The notes below the pieces were generated by a model that saw nothing but the letters and a program-made list of their open reading frames with translations, ran no database searches and had not been told where the DNA came from. Both the position numbers and the translations under genes were made by a program. Shown piece by piece: positions 1-11,600 of a stretch of DNA of 64,000 bases. Source of the stretch: Azadirachta indica (taxonomy: Eukaryota; Streptophyta; Magnoliopsida; Sapindales; Meliaceae); NCBI GenBank assembly GCA_022749755.1, contig CM040448.1, positions 12,708,481-12,772,480 of the forward strand. Reading direction: 5' to 3'. Every line of letters begins with the position of its first letter. Positions within the stretch are counted from its first letter, which is position 1.

Positions 1-1250
1 CAAAATAAACACTTAAAACTGAAGGATATGCTCATAACAATACAACTAATCACAAATTAGAAGGATGTAATGGAAAAGAGCCAAGTCCCTATAGGTACTA
101 ACCGAGGAGCACCAACTCTTTGTTGGTAGTAAAATTGCACTTGTAGAATTGTTCAATGCATTTGCATAACAGTGCTATACTAGATCGGATGTATGTTCTG
201 GCCAACAAGTGAATTCTCTCTGGCGGCAAACTACAAGGATTTACCATATCAGATCTGATATTAAACTTCCTCAGGTGTTGAGGTGGAGTCTTCAAAATGA
301 TTATGATGCTTAAAACAACCTTTTTCTGTAACGTATGTATGCAATGATAAAATCGTAAAGCTCAAACATAGACAGTTCACAAAACATTAGCATCCAAGAA
401 GATTGACAACCAATGAAGCAGTTTTGTAAAGCTTTGGAATTATGTCAAGCTCAGTAAGTTTAACCTCCCAACACTTTATCGAGAAACACATTCTATTTCA
501 TAATATACGTGCATTCAATGCAGATTCTACATATGAAACTAAGGCTTAGTTTGGGATTGCTGTTCTTCCATTATGCTTTAAAAGCACAACAGCTGAAGTA
601 TTTAGTACACATTAAATTTTAGTGGAGACAACTCATAGTTTCACTTATGTCAAGTGAAGGTACTGTTAACAACTCAATTCCAAACATAGCCTAAGAACAT
701 GAAAAACCAATGTATTATTTCTAGCAAACAACAAACTCCTGAGGAATGTCTTGTAGTTGTATGCATGATAGCTTTGAGTAGCAACAACTCCTTACCATCA
801 AACAACTAACTATGACCTATGTTGTTTTGTTACTCTTGTACTCTCTGACTGATAAAAATACAATAAATTTGGCTTAAAATCACAATAGAAATATTTAGTT
901 ATTTGCTAAGATATAACCTACTTAAATCATGACTAATAAACAAAAAACTACAATCTGATAACTAAGCTAATTTCCTATGGCACAATCACTACTATTGCAA
1001 ATAAACATCTATAAGCTCTAAACTGTTACTTTTTTTACTTTTTTCCGCATTCAAGTATAAAGTTTGTGCGCATAACAAACTAAACAGAAGCTGCCATCCA
1101 AGAATCTGTTGTCCCATGGCTTGCAACAAATCAATTAAAAAAGGTAAGAATCTGGCACAAGCACAACACTCTTCCTCAACATTTGACAAAAATATAAGTC
1201 AATGCCTGAATATTGAAGGCAAATACAAGAAGATCAGAGTAACTGTGAGT
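1..1250. other. 3' flank of the TMEM161-type gene; no supported gene
   Basis: This stretch lies downstream of the minus-strand TMEM161-type gene and probably holds its 3' UTR. Two short minus-strand open frames (98-295 and 992-1189) can be read, but neither shows a domain I recognise. The frame at 98-295 looks mildly protein-like and could be a terminal exon of a gene outside the window; I cannot support that. Confidence 0.4.
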
Positions 1251-2669
1251 CTACGAAATGTACAAAATGCCACGACGATACAAAATAAGGATTGCTGAAG
1301 TATAAACTGCCCAAACAAAGACAACCCACCAAGCCATTAATAAAGCTACTTCTTTGAAAATAGAAGAGCAAGGCAGTAAGCCACATACCAATTTGAAATT
1401 TCTAAATGAGTTACCATCAATTTGAGACAAGCCGAGAAAAAGAAGTAACAAGATTGCTGGTGAAAAGAACTGCAAAACTACAAGACACAAGTAGTGATTG
1501 TGCAGAAAAACCTTAGCCCTACTAAAGTCCAAATCTGGGACCTTGCTCGCATGCAATCTTTGGTACCAAGACAACATTGCTTCATTCAAATACATTTGCA
1601 AGTTTGGACGTACAGCCACAATCTGAATGAGACCTGAAAGCAATAAGCACCAAAGCTTCAGCTTGGTAAAATCACCTCCTGACATACCCACATTCCCAAC
1701 CAAATTGTCAGCATCTCGATGACTCCTAACACGCTTTGGTCCTTTACCATCAATAATATTATGGTTAACGAGAATGTCAGTTAACGGATTAAACCAAAGC
1801 AAAGCCGTGGAAACAATCAACAAATAATTTGTGTATAAAATCATTCTACCAAACCATCCACAAAAAATCATCGGCAAATTGCATCGAATCTGATCAGTTC
1901 CAAGCCAAAATGACCTGGCACTCTTTCCAGCAGGCATATATAAAACACTCGCGACGCAGCCCATTAAAACAGCAACAACAATCTTTGCAAACCCATCAAG
2001 TGAACCAAAATCAAAGTCCAAAAATTTATTAACAATCCCTGAACAAATGAAGAGTCCAACAAAGAACCCCAAGACGCCACAAACCAAACTCAATTGCTTC
2101 TCTGACTTCTTCGACGCAGATTTCTCAAGCGATAACTTCACTAACGGTGTAAAAACCTTGCTAAAACTAACAAATCCTAAAACGAGCACAACTGAAACCC
2201 CATTAGCGAAAATCCCAGAATCTCCATTTCCATCCAAATACATATAAAGCAACAAACAAGAAAAAGCCACGAAGGAGTAAACAAAAGAATTGAAATACTC
2301 ATTGAAATATACCCGAGATTGAAGATGAGCTTCATCTAGTTTGAGTCTAAAGATCTGAGCTTTACTTTCATCAAACTCATACTTTTCCTTGGATTTACTC
2401 CTCTTTTTGAGCTCAACATTCGTTTTCGACGACAAGGACTGAAACCTATCAAGGCCAGAACTTGAATCAGAGGTAGATGGTCTTCGAATAGCAGCTCTAA
2501 CACCCAGTTGATTGTTGTTGTTGTAGCCAACATTTTCTGGTTGGATGTAAGTGTGGAGACCTTGCAAGAATACAACAGGGATTTTCAGGTATGTGAGAAG
2601 TAAAGTGAGTGAAAGCGAAAGTGTCGTTTGTAAGATTAAATTCTTGTATGTTTCAAAGGCTGCGAACAT
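1251..2669 (-). CDS. TMEM161-family multi-pass membrane protein
   Basis: An uninterrupted 472-residue frame starting at ATG (2667-2669). It has about nine hydrophobic segments: residues 10-30, then after a polar loop at about 130-146, 154-172, 190-210, 225-245, 268-292, 338-356, 390-415 and 440-468. The Ser/Asn-rich loop at about 50-110 contains a charged KKRSKSKEK stretch and is probably cytosolic. The layout and sequence recall the TMEM161A/B family of eukaryotes, whose molecular role in plants is unsettled. No intron is needed. The N-terminal hydrophobic segment may act as a signal anchor. By memory a TMEM161-type gene lies beside the sugar-isomerase gene on Arabidopsis chromosome 5, which fits the order here. 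The family call rests on overall resemblance, not on a catalytic motif. Confidence 0.75.
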   Translation of the reverse strand: MFAAFETYKNLILQTTLSLSLTLLLTYLKIPVVFLQGLHTYIQPENVGYNNNNQLGVRAAIRRPSTSDSSSGLDRFQSLSSKTNVELKKRSKSKEKYEFDESKAQIFRLKLDEAHLQSRVYFNEYFNSFVYSFVAFSCLLLYMYLDGNGDSGIFANGVSVVLVLGFVSFSKVFTPLVKLSLEKSASKKSEKQLSLVCGVLGFFVGLFICSGIVNKFLDFDFGSLDGFAKIVVAVLMGCVASVLYMPAGKSARSFWLGTDQIRCNLPMIFCGWFGRMILYTNYLLIVSTALLWFNPLTDILVNHNIIDGKGPKRVRSHRDADNLVGNVGMSGGDFTKLKLWCLLLSGLIQIVAVRPNLQMYLNEAMLSWYQRLHASKVPDLDFSRAKVFLHNHYLCLVVLQFFSPAILLLLFLGLSQIDGNSFRNFKLVCGLLPCSSIFKEVALLMAWWVVFVWAVYTSAILILYRRGILYIS

Positions 2670-5128
2670 GTTTCTTGTTTGTTTTTTTTTCCTCTTTGAT
2701 CCAGAGAGTCGGAGAAATTCGAGAAATATTTTTTTTCGTTAGACTTGGAGATCTCAACATTGGCTGTTTCGGTAGAGTGGAAACGAAGCAAAGAGATTGG
2801 AATTTTCGGATTACTTTTACCCATTTTATTTTATATTTTGTTTCGGGTTTAAGCGTCGGCCCAGATACGTGGAGTGTTGGATTTGGATACCCTTTCATTG
2901 TTGTCTTACGATAGCCCAGCCCATGTCTTGCTTTTCAGCCATCATATTAACACCTGAAGGATGTGATTCCAGCCCAACAGAAGTGGTTGCTTTGTTTGAA
3001 TTTAAATTATTTTAATGAAAACATTTTCTATTCGAATTCTTTAACAACTATATATAAATTTTTTTAATAAAAAAAATTCTATTGGATAGTTCCTAGAAAA
3101 CTTCATGCATCTCTACAACAATAGTACCATAAATACAGACTTGATTTTATATATATTAATATGGTCATAATATTATATTGTTATTACCTGTTGATCATGT
3201 ATAACCATGAGTTTAATTATATAAATATATAGTAATAATCTTATTACAAACGGCTGACCTCCACAGTGTTCTCTTACAAAAATAATTTGTTTAGTTACGA
3301 TAATTAAAATCTAAGCAAACATAAAATTATATTTGAGTATTTTAAAATATTTTTACCAATGACAATTATTTTAGAATTCTAATAATAAGTATTAATTATA
3401 AGATAGGTTTTGAGTACTATGATAAAAAAGTTAGTGATAAATATTAATTACTAATTATACAAGCATATAATTATTAGATACATTAACTATTACATTTTTT
3501 TTAAATCAAATAAAATATACCGATTCTAAACATATATATACATAGATATATAGAAGTATTCTTCTATGGACTCTGAATTTTGGTGTCTTTTTCAATTCTC
3601 TTTACTAGAAGTATTCTTAAAATTATATATAGTTTGAGTTGAGTGAAAAACTTTTGTTCCTTACCCATCAATAGGACATGATATTCCTTCTCATGATAAA
3701 GAAATAACCTTTTTTTTTTTCTTAAATGAGAAACTTTAAAATCTAAATTATATCTCCATAAGTAATGCCACAAATACATATATAAACATTACCCAAAAAA
3801 AAAATTATAAATTTTAATATTTAAATAAGGTAATCTTTTAAATTAAGAATCAGACAAAAATCATTATATGAGTATTTAACATTAATTATTTTTCAATGAA
3901 AAGGAACTGAAGGACCTTAATTTGCTCTTTATTATTGGTTAGCTTTTGTTACTTGGTTGGTTTAAAAATTTTAATGTATAGAATATGGAATGAAGAAAAT
4001 ATATAATCTCTTAGACATGCGTATGCATCATGACTGCAATTCATTTGATAAAATTGCAAAATAAACTTTACACTGCTTCAGAACTTGTTCATGTTTTCTT
4101 TACCAATATCAGCAACAATAATAAATAGAGAAAATGTTTTGAAAATATTCTTGCTAAAGGAATAATCGCTTTTGACTACAAGACCCAGCACATACTGCTC
4201 AGATTTTAACGATCATACGTACTTTTATAAAAATAACACTTTTATTCTCCCCTTTCTGCCCAGTCCCTCCAAATTATTCCGATGCAATGATGTTGTATTA
4301 CCGGTAGATATTAAGAGGGTAAATATGTCTCTCTATTTGGTGATGACCAGGATGAGGAGGTAGCTAAGCTAGGCGCACAAGTTTCGGTATGACGCCAGAA
4401 ATATGTAATCCCATTTACATTATGATCATAGATTAAGCCTATCTACTCTTATCATAAGTATACCATTATTTAAAGATAAGGTTTCGCTAACACATCATGA
4501 GTCAAAATCTACTCCTTTTGTCCCTGCTGTCATAGCCATCCCATCCCATCCCATCCCATCCCATCCCATCGCATGCCTATCTTATTATCATCTTTCATTC
4601 CTATAAACAAATTAATTAATATTATAATTGAATTATATATAGTGCATATATAATAAATTTATTACAACCATATATACATGACATATCCACCCATAAACTC
4701 ATGATAAAAAATATCTTCTAAGCAAAGCATGTGCACTGGCCCTCAATTAATTGTTCATTAGAAACTAATAATTATCAATCAAAATTTCGTCGTAATCCTA
4801 TGGAATGAAATATTATTGCCACCTAATTTACAAAGCACATATAAACGTGACTTACATATTATAGACCGAATTGCGCTGGCTTTTTGGCTATGTGAATAGC
4901 ATGCAAACACATGCAATATTATCTAATTATTCATTAAATCCCTACCAACTTTGTAACTTAAAATAAGTACACATCAATCATCTTATTAATTCATTCATTG
5001 ATTTACTTCAACCACGCAGTAGCAATCAGTACACAACCAGTTCCAGAAAACCAAACTTAATCTAGATCCTAGTAATACGATCGATTATAAGAATCTTTTT
5101 TATTTATTTTTTCTTTTTTTAAATCTCA
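2670..5128. other. Intergenic, AT-rich; pentamer microsatellite
   Basis: This holds the promoter side of the TMEM161-type gene and the 3' side of the COR27-like gene. No coding frame is convincing. A perfect run of seven CCATC units lies at 4536-4570. The rest is AT-rich unique-looking sequence. Confidence 0.5.
4536..4570. repeat. (CCATC)7 microsatellite
   Basis: Seven uninterrupted copies of the pentamer CCATC, followed by a broken copy. It is a likely polymorphic marker with no visible gene function. Confidence 0.9.
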
Positions 5129-6352
5129 TCAGTTGGCAGGTGCATCAGAAGGGTCACTCTCGTCTTTATCACTTCTTCTGTCTCCCAGCTGTGGGACCAC
5201 CTGCACATAAATCTTAAAAATATTAGCCCTTGCTCTAGATCGTGATCATCATGATCAGAAGGTTAGAAATTAGAATATCTATCACATTTATATTTAATTA
5301 ATTATATTACCTGATCTTGTGATGAAGTGTGCGGGTGGCGATGATAAAAGAGTCTCCTTCTTCTCCTGTCTATTCCGGATCTTGGACCATTAATATTATC
5401 AGCTGCTGAAAAGTGTTACAAAAGCTAACATTAAAGTGAAATACTCTTGAGCTACTTTCGCTCCACATTCAAAACCTTACAACACAACGCACCATCACAC
5501 AAATATCTTGGGGTATATTTGAGATTTTACAATTTTCTTTTGGGTCAAGTTTGTACAGCAGCTTTAATATTCTTACATATTTTCCACGTAAAGTTAATTC
5601 CTCTCCTATATTATTATTATTATTATTATATAATATATATATACCTCTCTTACCTCAAAATTTTATTAGTTGCTTCGTGTAAAAAGCACAAGCCTAAAAG
5701 TGGGACCAAATTTCAGGTATTAAAACAAACCCAAACGACGTTTAGGTCTAAACAAAATTACTCGTACCAAATTACCATAAACAAGAAACTTGCACCCCGA
5801 TCCAATTTAAAACTCTTCATTAGTTCCCAAAGAAAATGATTAACATAAACGCCATGAAACCTAGCTAATTCATTCTGTAAAAATCTGTCCAGATATCTTT
5901 AATCTGGCTATGATATCATGCTAAATTGTGGTAGATGACAAAAGATTAACGAGAGTACTTGTATTCAAACAAAACATTCGAGTTTCATCAAGAGGAATTA
6001 ATGAACAACAATACAAGATAACAAACATCGAATTATCAGATGGGGTGTTGCTAATTAATAAGTAAAGGACGCCCATTTCATTTCATTTCATTTCATCGAA
6101 TTATCAAACTGTGACTGTGAATGCGAATGATATGTATTATGTGTATATACCTGAGGTGGTATGCTTTTTTCTTCTCTGGGTTTTCAAATCTAGGGTTGAG
6201 TCGGCTGTATCCGGTAAGTAACGGTCGAGACGGAGAAGACGGCCGTTGTTTTCAAGCATTGTACGCACGAAGGAAGCTTCCATTGAATTCAAGAAGTGAA
6301 CGTGCTTCTCGTTCGTCCACGGCCCCGAAAAGCTGCTGCTCTTTGTGTCCAT
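5129..6352 (-). CDS. COR27/COR28-type cold- and clock-regulated protein
   Basis: Three exons on the minus strand: 6352-6151, 5405-5311 and 5200-5129, giving 122 residues. Exon 1 encodes the family signature WTNEKHxxxLxSMEASFV, which in Arabidopsis COR27 reads almost the same. The last exon junction restores the conserved DQVVP box, and exon 2 supplies a basic stretch, GIDRRRRRLFYH. COR27 and COR28 are nuclear regulators linking the circadian clock, COP1-dependent light signalling and freezing tolerance. I chose the ATG at 6350-6352 because the longer frame (from 6469) starts inside a TATA-rich tract that is more likely promoter. The protein is about half the length of Arabidopsis COR27. Exon 2 has a tandem NAGNAG acceptor. 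Splice sites are GT-AG and phases agree (phase 1, then 0). Confidence 0.82.
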
Positions 6353-6460
6353 TGTTTCGCCGGAAAACCGGTTGTTTAAGCGGCCTGAAAATTGCTTCGC
6401 GAGTTTTAATACTGAAAGTGCTTTTGATGCGATTATTTTATGTTGGCGGTTTGAAGGTTT

Positions 6461-6488
6461 TATATACATATATATATATATATATATA
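6461..6488 (-). promoter_or_regulatory. TATA tract of the COR27-like gene
   Basis: An alternating TA tract about 110-135 bases upstream of the chosen start codon. It suits a TATA box and argues against using the upstream ATG at 6467-6469, which sits inside it. Confidence 0.45.
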
Positions 6489-6780
6489 GCGAGACAGCGT
6501 GCGTAGCGGGTGGTGCCTTCTCTTTCTTAACATTAATTTCCTAACGTACGTGTGGGGAGAGAGTTTGAATCATACTCGCTTCGTTTTATTTTACATTTTT
6601 CAAACTAGACTTTTCTTTTTTCTTTTTTTTTTTAACACGAATATATATATATATTTATAGACACCCCTTTTATCATAATATATATGTCAGTTTCTTTATT
6701 ATTATTATTATTATTTTTACTTTTGTAAGTGCTGTTACAAAATTAAAAAGTGACTAAAAAATTAAAAATATTTTATTTTA

Positions 6781-7066
6781 TGGTAAGTTCTATATTTTAA
6801 AAAAAATATTATATATTAAATTTTATTCTTTCCTACCTTCAATTTTTAAATTGAATTCTCATACTAAAATTTCAATTTAAGGTCTATGCTAAAAATAAAG
6901 TGATGTGACTTTTAATTAACATTTTATGGTAAGTTCTATTTTTTTTAAAAAATATTATATATTAAATTTTATTCTTTCCTAACTTCAATTTTTAAATTGA
7001 ATTCTCAAACTAAAATTTAAATTTAAGGTCTGTGTTAAAAATAAAGTGATGTGACTTTTAATTAAT
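6781..7066. repeat. Tandem duplication, 146-bp unit, two copies
   Basis: Two adjacent copies (6781-6926 and 6927 to about 7066) begin with TGGTAAGTTCTAT and end with GTGATGTGACTTTTAATTAA. They differ at only a few positions, so the duplication is fairly recent. It lies upstream of the COR27-like gene. Confidence 0.9.
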
Positions 7067-7355
7067 AATTATTGCAATATAAAATGGCTAAGTAAAATTA
7101 AGAATTAATGGACGAATTTGGTTTAAATTAGATTTTTTTACGAAAATAATATTAAATTTTTGTGGACATAAAATACTGGATAAAAAGTTCTAATATATGG
7201 GACACATGGATGGCGTTTAGCAGGCAAACCATGGATGTTCCATTCCAATTTCGTAGACATCTAAAATTTTAAGGTTTATTATTAATATTTGTCTACGAGC
7301 GAGTATGTCTGTTTTGATGTACGCGCGCGTTTACAATTTACATTGAAACCGCGTA

Positions 7356-7405
7356 AAAATATCTGCTTCTCGTAGACCAAATTTCCGAGAACAGAAAGAT
7401 ATTTT
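7356..7405. promoter_or_regulatory. Pair of evening elements, opposite orientation
   Basis: AAAATATCT occurs on the plus strand at 7356-7364 and on the minus strand at 7397-7405. This nonamer is the evening element bound by CCA1/LHY/RVE MYB factors. The pair is about 1 kb upstream of the COR27-like start. Arabidopsis COR27/COR28 are known evening-element targets, so the position makes functional sense, but the distance is large and binding is inferred. Confidence 0.55.
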
Positions 7406-7611
7406 GTAGATCAAATCATCAAAAAGGAATCCTTTTATCATGAAAAAAGAAAAATAAAAACAAAAGAAATAAAGAAAACAATTAAAAAAAAAAAAAGAAA
7501 AGTACAAAAACAAAAAAATCTGGAGTTGTGTTTACGAGATGCTGACTATTATCTAGATTTTTTTTCTGGTTGGAGTTATGTAATGACCTTCTTATCCACA
7601 TTCAAAAATTC

Positions 7612-7617
7612 CACGTG
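7612..7617. promoter_or_regulatory. G-box (CACGTG) upstream of COR27-like gene
   Basis: CCACGTGTC matches a G-box/ABRE. It is about 1.26 kb upstream of the COR27-like start, beyond the evening elements. A second ABRE-like core, ACGTGT, is at 6548-6553 near the transcription start. Confidence 0.4.
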
Positions 7618-9388
7618 TCTCATTTCTAGCGGTCAAAGTCTGATAAAGGCACGTATGGCCCATGCATGCAGTATTTTCTAGAAAGCTGGTCTGTCGCTTT
7701 TGCACTTGTGATATGCTTAACCCCCAGCTATTTGTTTCCGAAAACATGTTCTTGTGTTTCCAGATTCTGTTATATTATTGATAGACGATACCATGGACGC
7801 AAAAGATTTGTTGGAGTCCTGATTGAAAAGGACCAAAATGCACCCCTGGAATTCTATGTGAACTCCCTTAATTAATTTGCTCTAGAATTAAATTCATCGT
7901 GATAAACATAGCACCGAACCTTTATAGTTGCAATGAATGTTGTGAATTTATGGTAAATAAAGGTTGGGATTGTAATAAAAAAAGGTGGAGAGACGACACA
8001 TATTATTATTAATTAATTGAAAAATATGAACATCAACCAGTCTATTCATATTAATTAATTCTTGATCCCCATATAATCCTAAAATCTAAAGTTGCGACAA
8101 TCTCATTAAAATCATTAATTAACATTTCTAATTTTTGTAGTAAAGTTATTAGTTGCCTAATGCTATATACATACACATATGTCTTAGATACTTAATTTTC
8201 TTGATTTAATTAAGACGTGATACTTTACATGAATGAATCAGAACCTAATCATATAGAACTCTCAAGTCTCATCCTCTGAACTTCCCATTTTTGTATAGCA
8301 TGTGGGATGCATTGAATTTGAAATCCTTTTTCTTTTTTTTTTTTTTTTTTTCTGAATAAGTTGTAAGCTTGGTATTTTTTTTATTACTTATTGTTTGAGT
8401 TCTATTCTAACGTTTTCTCGAGCCCCAAGTCCCACCCCATTCCATACACAAACCAAAATTAAATAAATTTCTTCTCTAACCCTTCAAAATTTTATCCTCT
8501 TGGAGGTTGGTGAAGAATAGCGACTTCTTGATCTCCCACTCCTACCATGGAAGACTAAATCAACTAAATTATCCCTTTAAGAGTATTATTTATTTTTAAG
8601 TTCTTGCTCTTTGTATTATATATTTGTTTAAATCTTTTATGCATGTTTTATTATTGACTTATATCTTAGATTAAAATTTTATATTTGTAAATTTTAACTA
8701 TGTGAATTACAAAAATGTGAATGGTATTGGGCTAAGCTCAAATTCAACGATTTTAATTATTTTGGTTTAAGTTTAAATTATTTACTTCATTGAATTGAGT
8801 TAGATTAATTTTTTTAATTGAGCTGGTATTAATTAAAACCGTGTTTATCTTAATTTATTATAATGAAAGATCAAATTAAATTTGTAGGATATTTCAAAAT
8901 GACGATGATATTGATTATTTTAAATTCATATTTGTTTCCTAAATCTTATGAAGAATATAAATTTATTAAAATATTTATGTTTTTATATCATAATTGTAAA
9001 TTGCAATGATTGAAAGTGTATATATATATATATATATATAAAGAAATAGAAAGAAAATAAAAAATGATCGATGCCACAAAAAATAAATGTACAATTTTTT
9101 CAATATTACATAAACATACATCAGACTAGGTATTACATAAATATAAATCACACCTCTGCCCAACCTTATAATGTAAGTTAGGATTAAAATCCAAAATCTC
9201 CTATCATGCAAGAGATTTTAATAGCTAGCTAGTTAAATCAACTAGCACTTACATAAGGAATTTCACAGCACAAACACACATATATATTTCAGAAATTTAT
9301 TATTATGTGAATTAAGATAATTAAAACACTAATTGTATATAGAACCTTAGCGACGACATGCTTGAAGTGATAATAAAGGGAACACGAG

Positions 9389-10789
9389 TTATATGGCATC
9401 ATCGATCTGGACACTGTGCAAAACCATAGTCTCCACAGTCATGCCAGGTCCAAACCCAAGCAGGACTCCCCAGTCCAATCCATCTCCAGTAGTGGTTTTT
9501 CCATCTTTGAAAGATTTCTTCCTCATTTCATCTAACACAAACAACACACAAGCACTAGCAACATTTCCATACTCAGCTAGCACATGCCTTGTCACATCCA
9601 GTTTGTCTTTTTTTAGTGCGAGTTTCCCTTGAATCCCATCAAGAATTGCTCGCCCACCAGCATGAACCACCCAGAATAAGGAATTCCAATTCTTAATGTT
9701 AACACCAATTGACCTGAATACTTCACGGAGACTCTTCTCAATATGAGCTGAAACAACATCAGTTACGTCTTCTGATAAATGAATAAACAGACCCATTTCA
9801 CGTAAGAATCCTTCAACATCGTGCTCTGAATTAGGGATCCTTCGTTGCCTGGCACAAGCAAGTTGAAATATTGGACGTTCAATAGATAAATTTGGGTCTG
9901 CACCAATGATTACAGCCCCTGCACCATCGCCAAAAAGTGATTGCCCGACGAGGCAACCTATTTGATCTTCTTCCGGGGCGTGAAAAGTCATAACAGTGAT
10001 TTCAGCGCACACCACCAGGACGCGTGCACCTGCGTTGTTTTCTGCAATATCTTTAGCCACTCTTAGCACAGTCCCACCTCCGTAACAGCCCTGTAAGTAT
10101 AACATGAGGCGATTGACGGTTGGAGGGAGATCAAGCAGCTTGGCTAGCTGATAGTCTGCACCAGGCATGTGTACACCTGAAGTGGTACAGAATACAAGGT
10201 GTGTGATCCTTGATTTGTGTTGACCCCACTCTTTAATTGCTTCCAATGCTGCTTTTTCACCAAGTTTTGGTACCTCTTCAATCACAATTTTCTGGCGTTC
10301 ATCGAGAGAAGGAGCCTGGTAGGTTCTTATGTTTGGCTTCTCTTTCAGTATCTCCTCTGTCAAGTGCATGTAACGTTTCCGAATCATTGTCTTTTGGCCT
10401 GCAACATATTTTCATTTAACATATACACAGTTCATATTAGTTAAATGCATTTTTTTTTTTTTGTTCTTGACTTCATATACATGAAAGGAAAACAATTTGA
10501 AAGCGCTAGATTTTTTTTTTCTAAAAAAAAACTTGTAACTATAAAAAGAAATGAGAATTGCACTTTTAATTAAAATATTCTAAAGAAGCTAATTAACATA
10601 TGCATGCTTACAAATGCGTTGGAATTTCTCCTTCAGCTCTGTCTTGTACTCGCATTTGGTAACCCTAAAAAAGTAATCAGGATAGTCAGCCTGATAGTAA
10701 CAATTCACAGGAGTTGCAGTGCCGATGCCCAAAACGGTGGCTGGACCTTGAGCTCGTTGTGCTTGTCTAATTTCCTCCATTGATGCCAT
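9389..10789 (-). CDS. Type III polyketide synthase, chalcone-synthase-like (PKS-A)
   Basis: Two exons, 10789-10612 and 10398-9389, joined at the family's conserved intron that splits the Cys codon of RIC|QK; the product has 395 residues, normal for the family. Such enzymes extend a starter acyl-CoA with malonyl-CoA in the cytosol. The catalytic triad is present: Cys164 in QGCYGGGT, His (HAGG) and Asn (EYGN), the last two shifted by two residues because of a small insertion before WNSLFW. Thr132, Ser133, Thr194, Thr197, Phe215 and Gly256 (alfalfa CHS numbering) are kept, as is GFGPG. Unusual are D136H, Q161L, F165Y, A166G, S208C, T264F, F265I, P304A and S338A. The CYGGG box resembles olivetol-synthase-type enzymes, but substrate and product cannot be read from this. 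Its paralogue PKS-B points the other way 15 kb off. Confidence 0.9.
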
Positions 10790-10894
10790 TGGTGACTACT
10801 GCAATTGGCTTGCGTTAGCTAGCTTTAAATTTGAAGAAAACAACCTACAGGTTTGCATAGGAAAAGCTATGCAGATTCAACGAAGTAATGCACG

Positions 10895-10902
10895 TATATA
10901 TA
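10895..10902 (-). promoter_or_regulatory. TATA box of PKS-A
   Basis: TATATATA on the minus strand, 106 bases upstream of the ATG. PKS-B has a TATATATA 100 bases upstream of its ATG. Both leaders also carry AATTGCAG followed by CACC just before ATGGCATCA. Confidence 0.6.
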
Positions 10903-11079
10903 CAGTATTGAATCGATGAAACCTAATTATTCTTCATTACTTTCCACATCTGGAACGACCTTTTTAATAGTTTAATCCGGTCTGATGTTGTCATTGCCGG
11001 CAAAAGTTGGAATATACAAATAATATTGCTGTGACATGCATTGTGGCCGAATAAATTAATATATGAACATTTGCGTCTC

Positions 11080-11600
11080 TAAGTTTGGATTATAGACAAA
11101 GAAACAAATAGGATATTGGATGGTATGTATAATTGATGAAAGATACTTTTTGTTGAAAGGAAAAATTAATGATATCTTAGATAGCTTCATTGATCTTACT
11201 TACCATTTGTGAATGTAAATAAAATTATGTAAGTTTGATGTGGTTGCATTACCACTTAGGATATATCTTATAGAAAATTATTTCATCCAATCTTACTTAT
11301 CATCTGTGAAATGATTTGACATTATTAAATTACTACCTAACCCAATCTTACTAAATTTGAATTATGGGCAACGAAACAAACAGTAAACTGCGGGGCATAA
11401 TTGAAAAAATATACTTCTTTTAAAACAGAAAAATTAATGATATCTTAGATAAGTTCATCCAATATTCTTACATATCATTTGTGAATTTAAATAAAATCAG
11501 GTTTCATGTGTTTGAATTAACCCTTAGTGCATAGAATTAATGATGTCCTGGATAATTACTTCATCCAATCTTACTATTAAATTACCACTTAACCAACAAA
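11080..11600. repeat. Tandem duplication upstream of PKS-A, ~265-bp unit
   Basis: About 11080-11343 and 11350-11600 repeat the same order of blocks: an AAATTTGAATTATGGGCAA-like start, AAAATTAATGATATCTTAGA, CATTTGTGAAT, ATTACTTCATCCAATCTTAC and a TTAAATTACCACTTAACC-like end. The copies have drifted and carry small indels. It lies 0.3-0.8 kb upstream of the PKS-A start. Confidence 0.75.

Larger units (their letters stand above)
7067..9388. other. Intergenic between PKS-A 3' end and COR27-like promoter
   Basis: No gene is seen. The part nearest 7.3-7.6 kb carries evening elements and a G-box, listed separately. Poly-T (about 8330-8350) and TA-dinucleotide (about 9019-9042) tracts occur. The stretch from 9215 to 9388 is probably the 3' UTR of PKS-A. 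Confidence 0.5.

Noticed and set aside
98..295. Minus-strand open frame of 65 residues at the left edge
   Set aside because: It has no recognisable domain and no clear splice partner within the window. It could be a terminal exon or chance.
5447..5839. Plus-strand open frame of 130 residues
   Set aside because: It lies within intron 1 of the COR27-like gene on the opposite strand, is rich in low-complexity Tyr and Ile from an ATT/ATA tract, and shows no domain.
9389..10789. Calling the PKS genes olivetol synthase, acridone synthase or chalcone synthase
   Set aside because: The CYGGG box alone recalls olivetol synthase, but the flanking residues, the HAGG change and the F265I change do not match any one characterised enzyme that I can recall with certainty.
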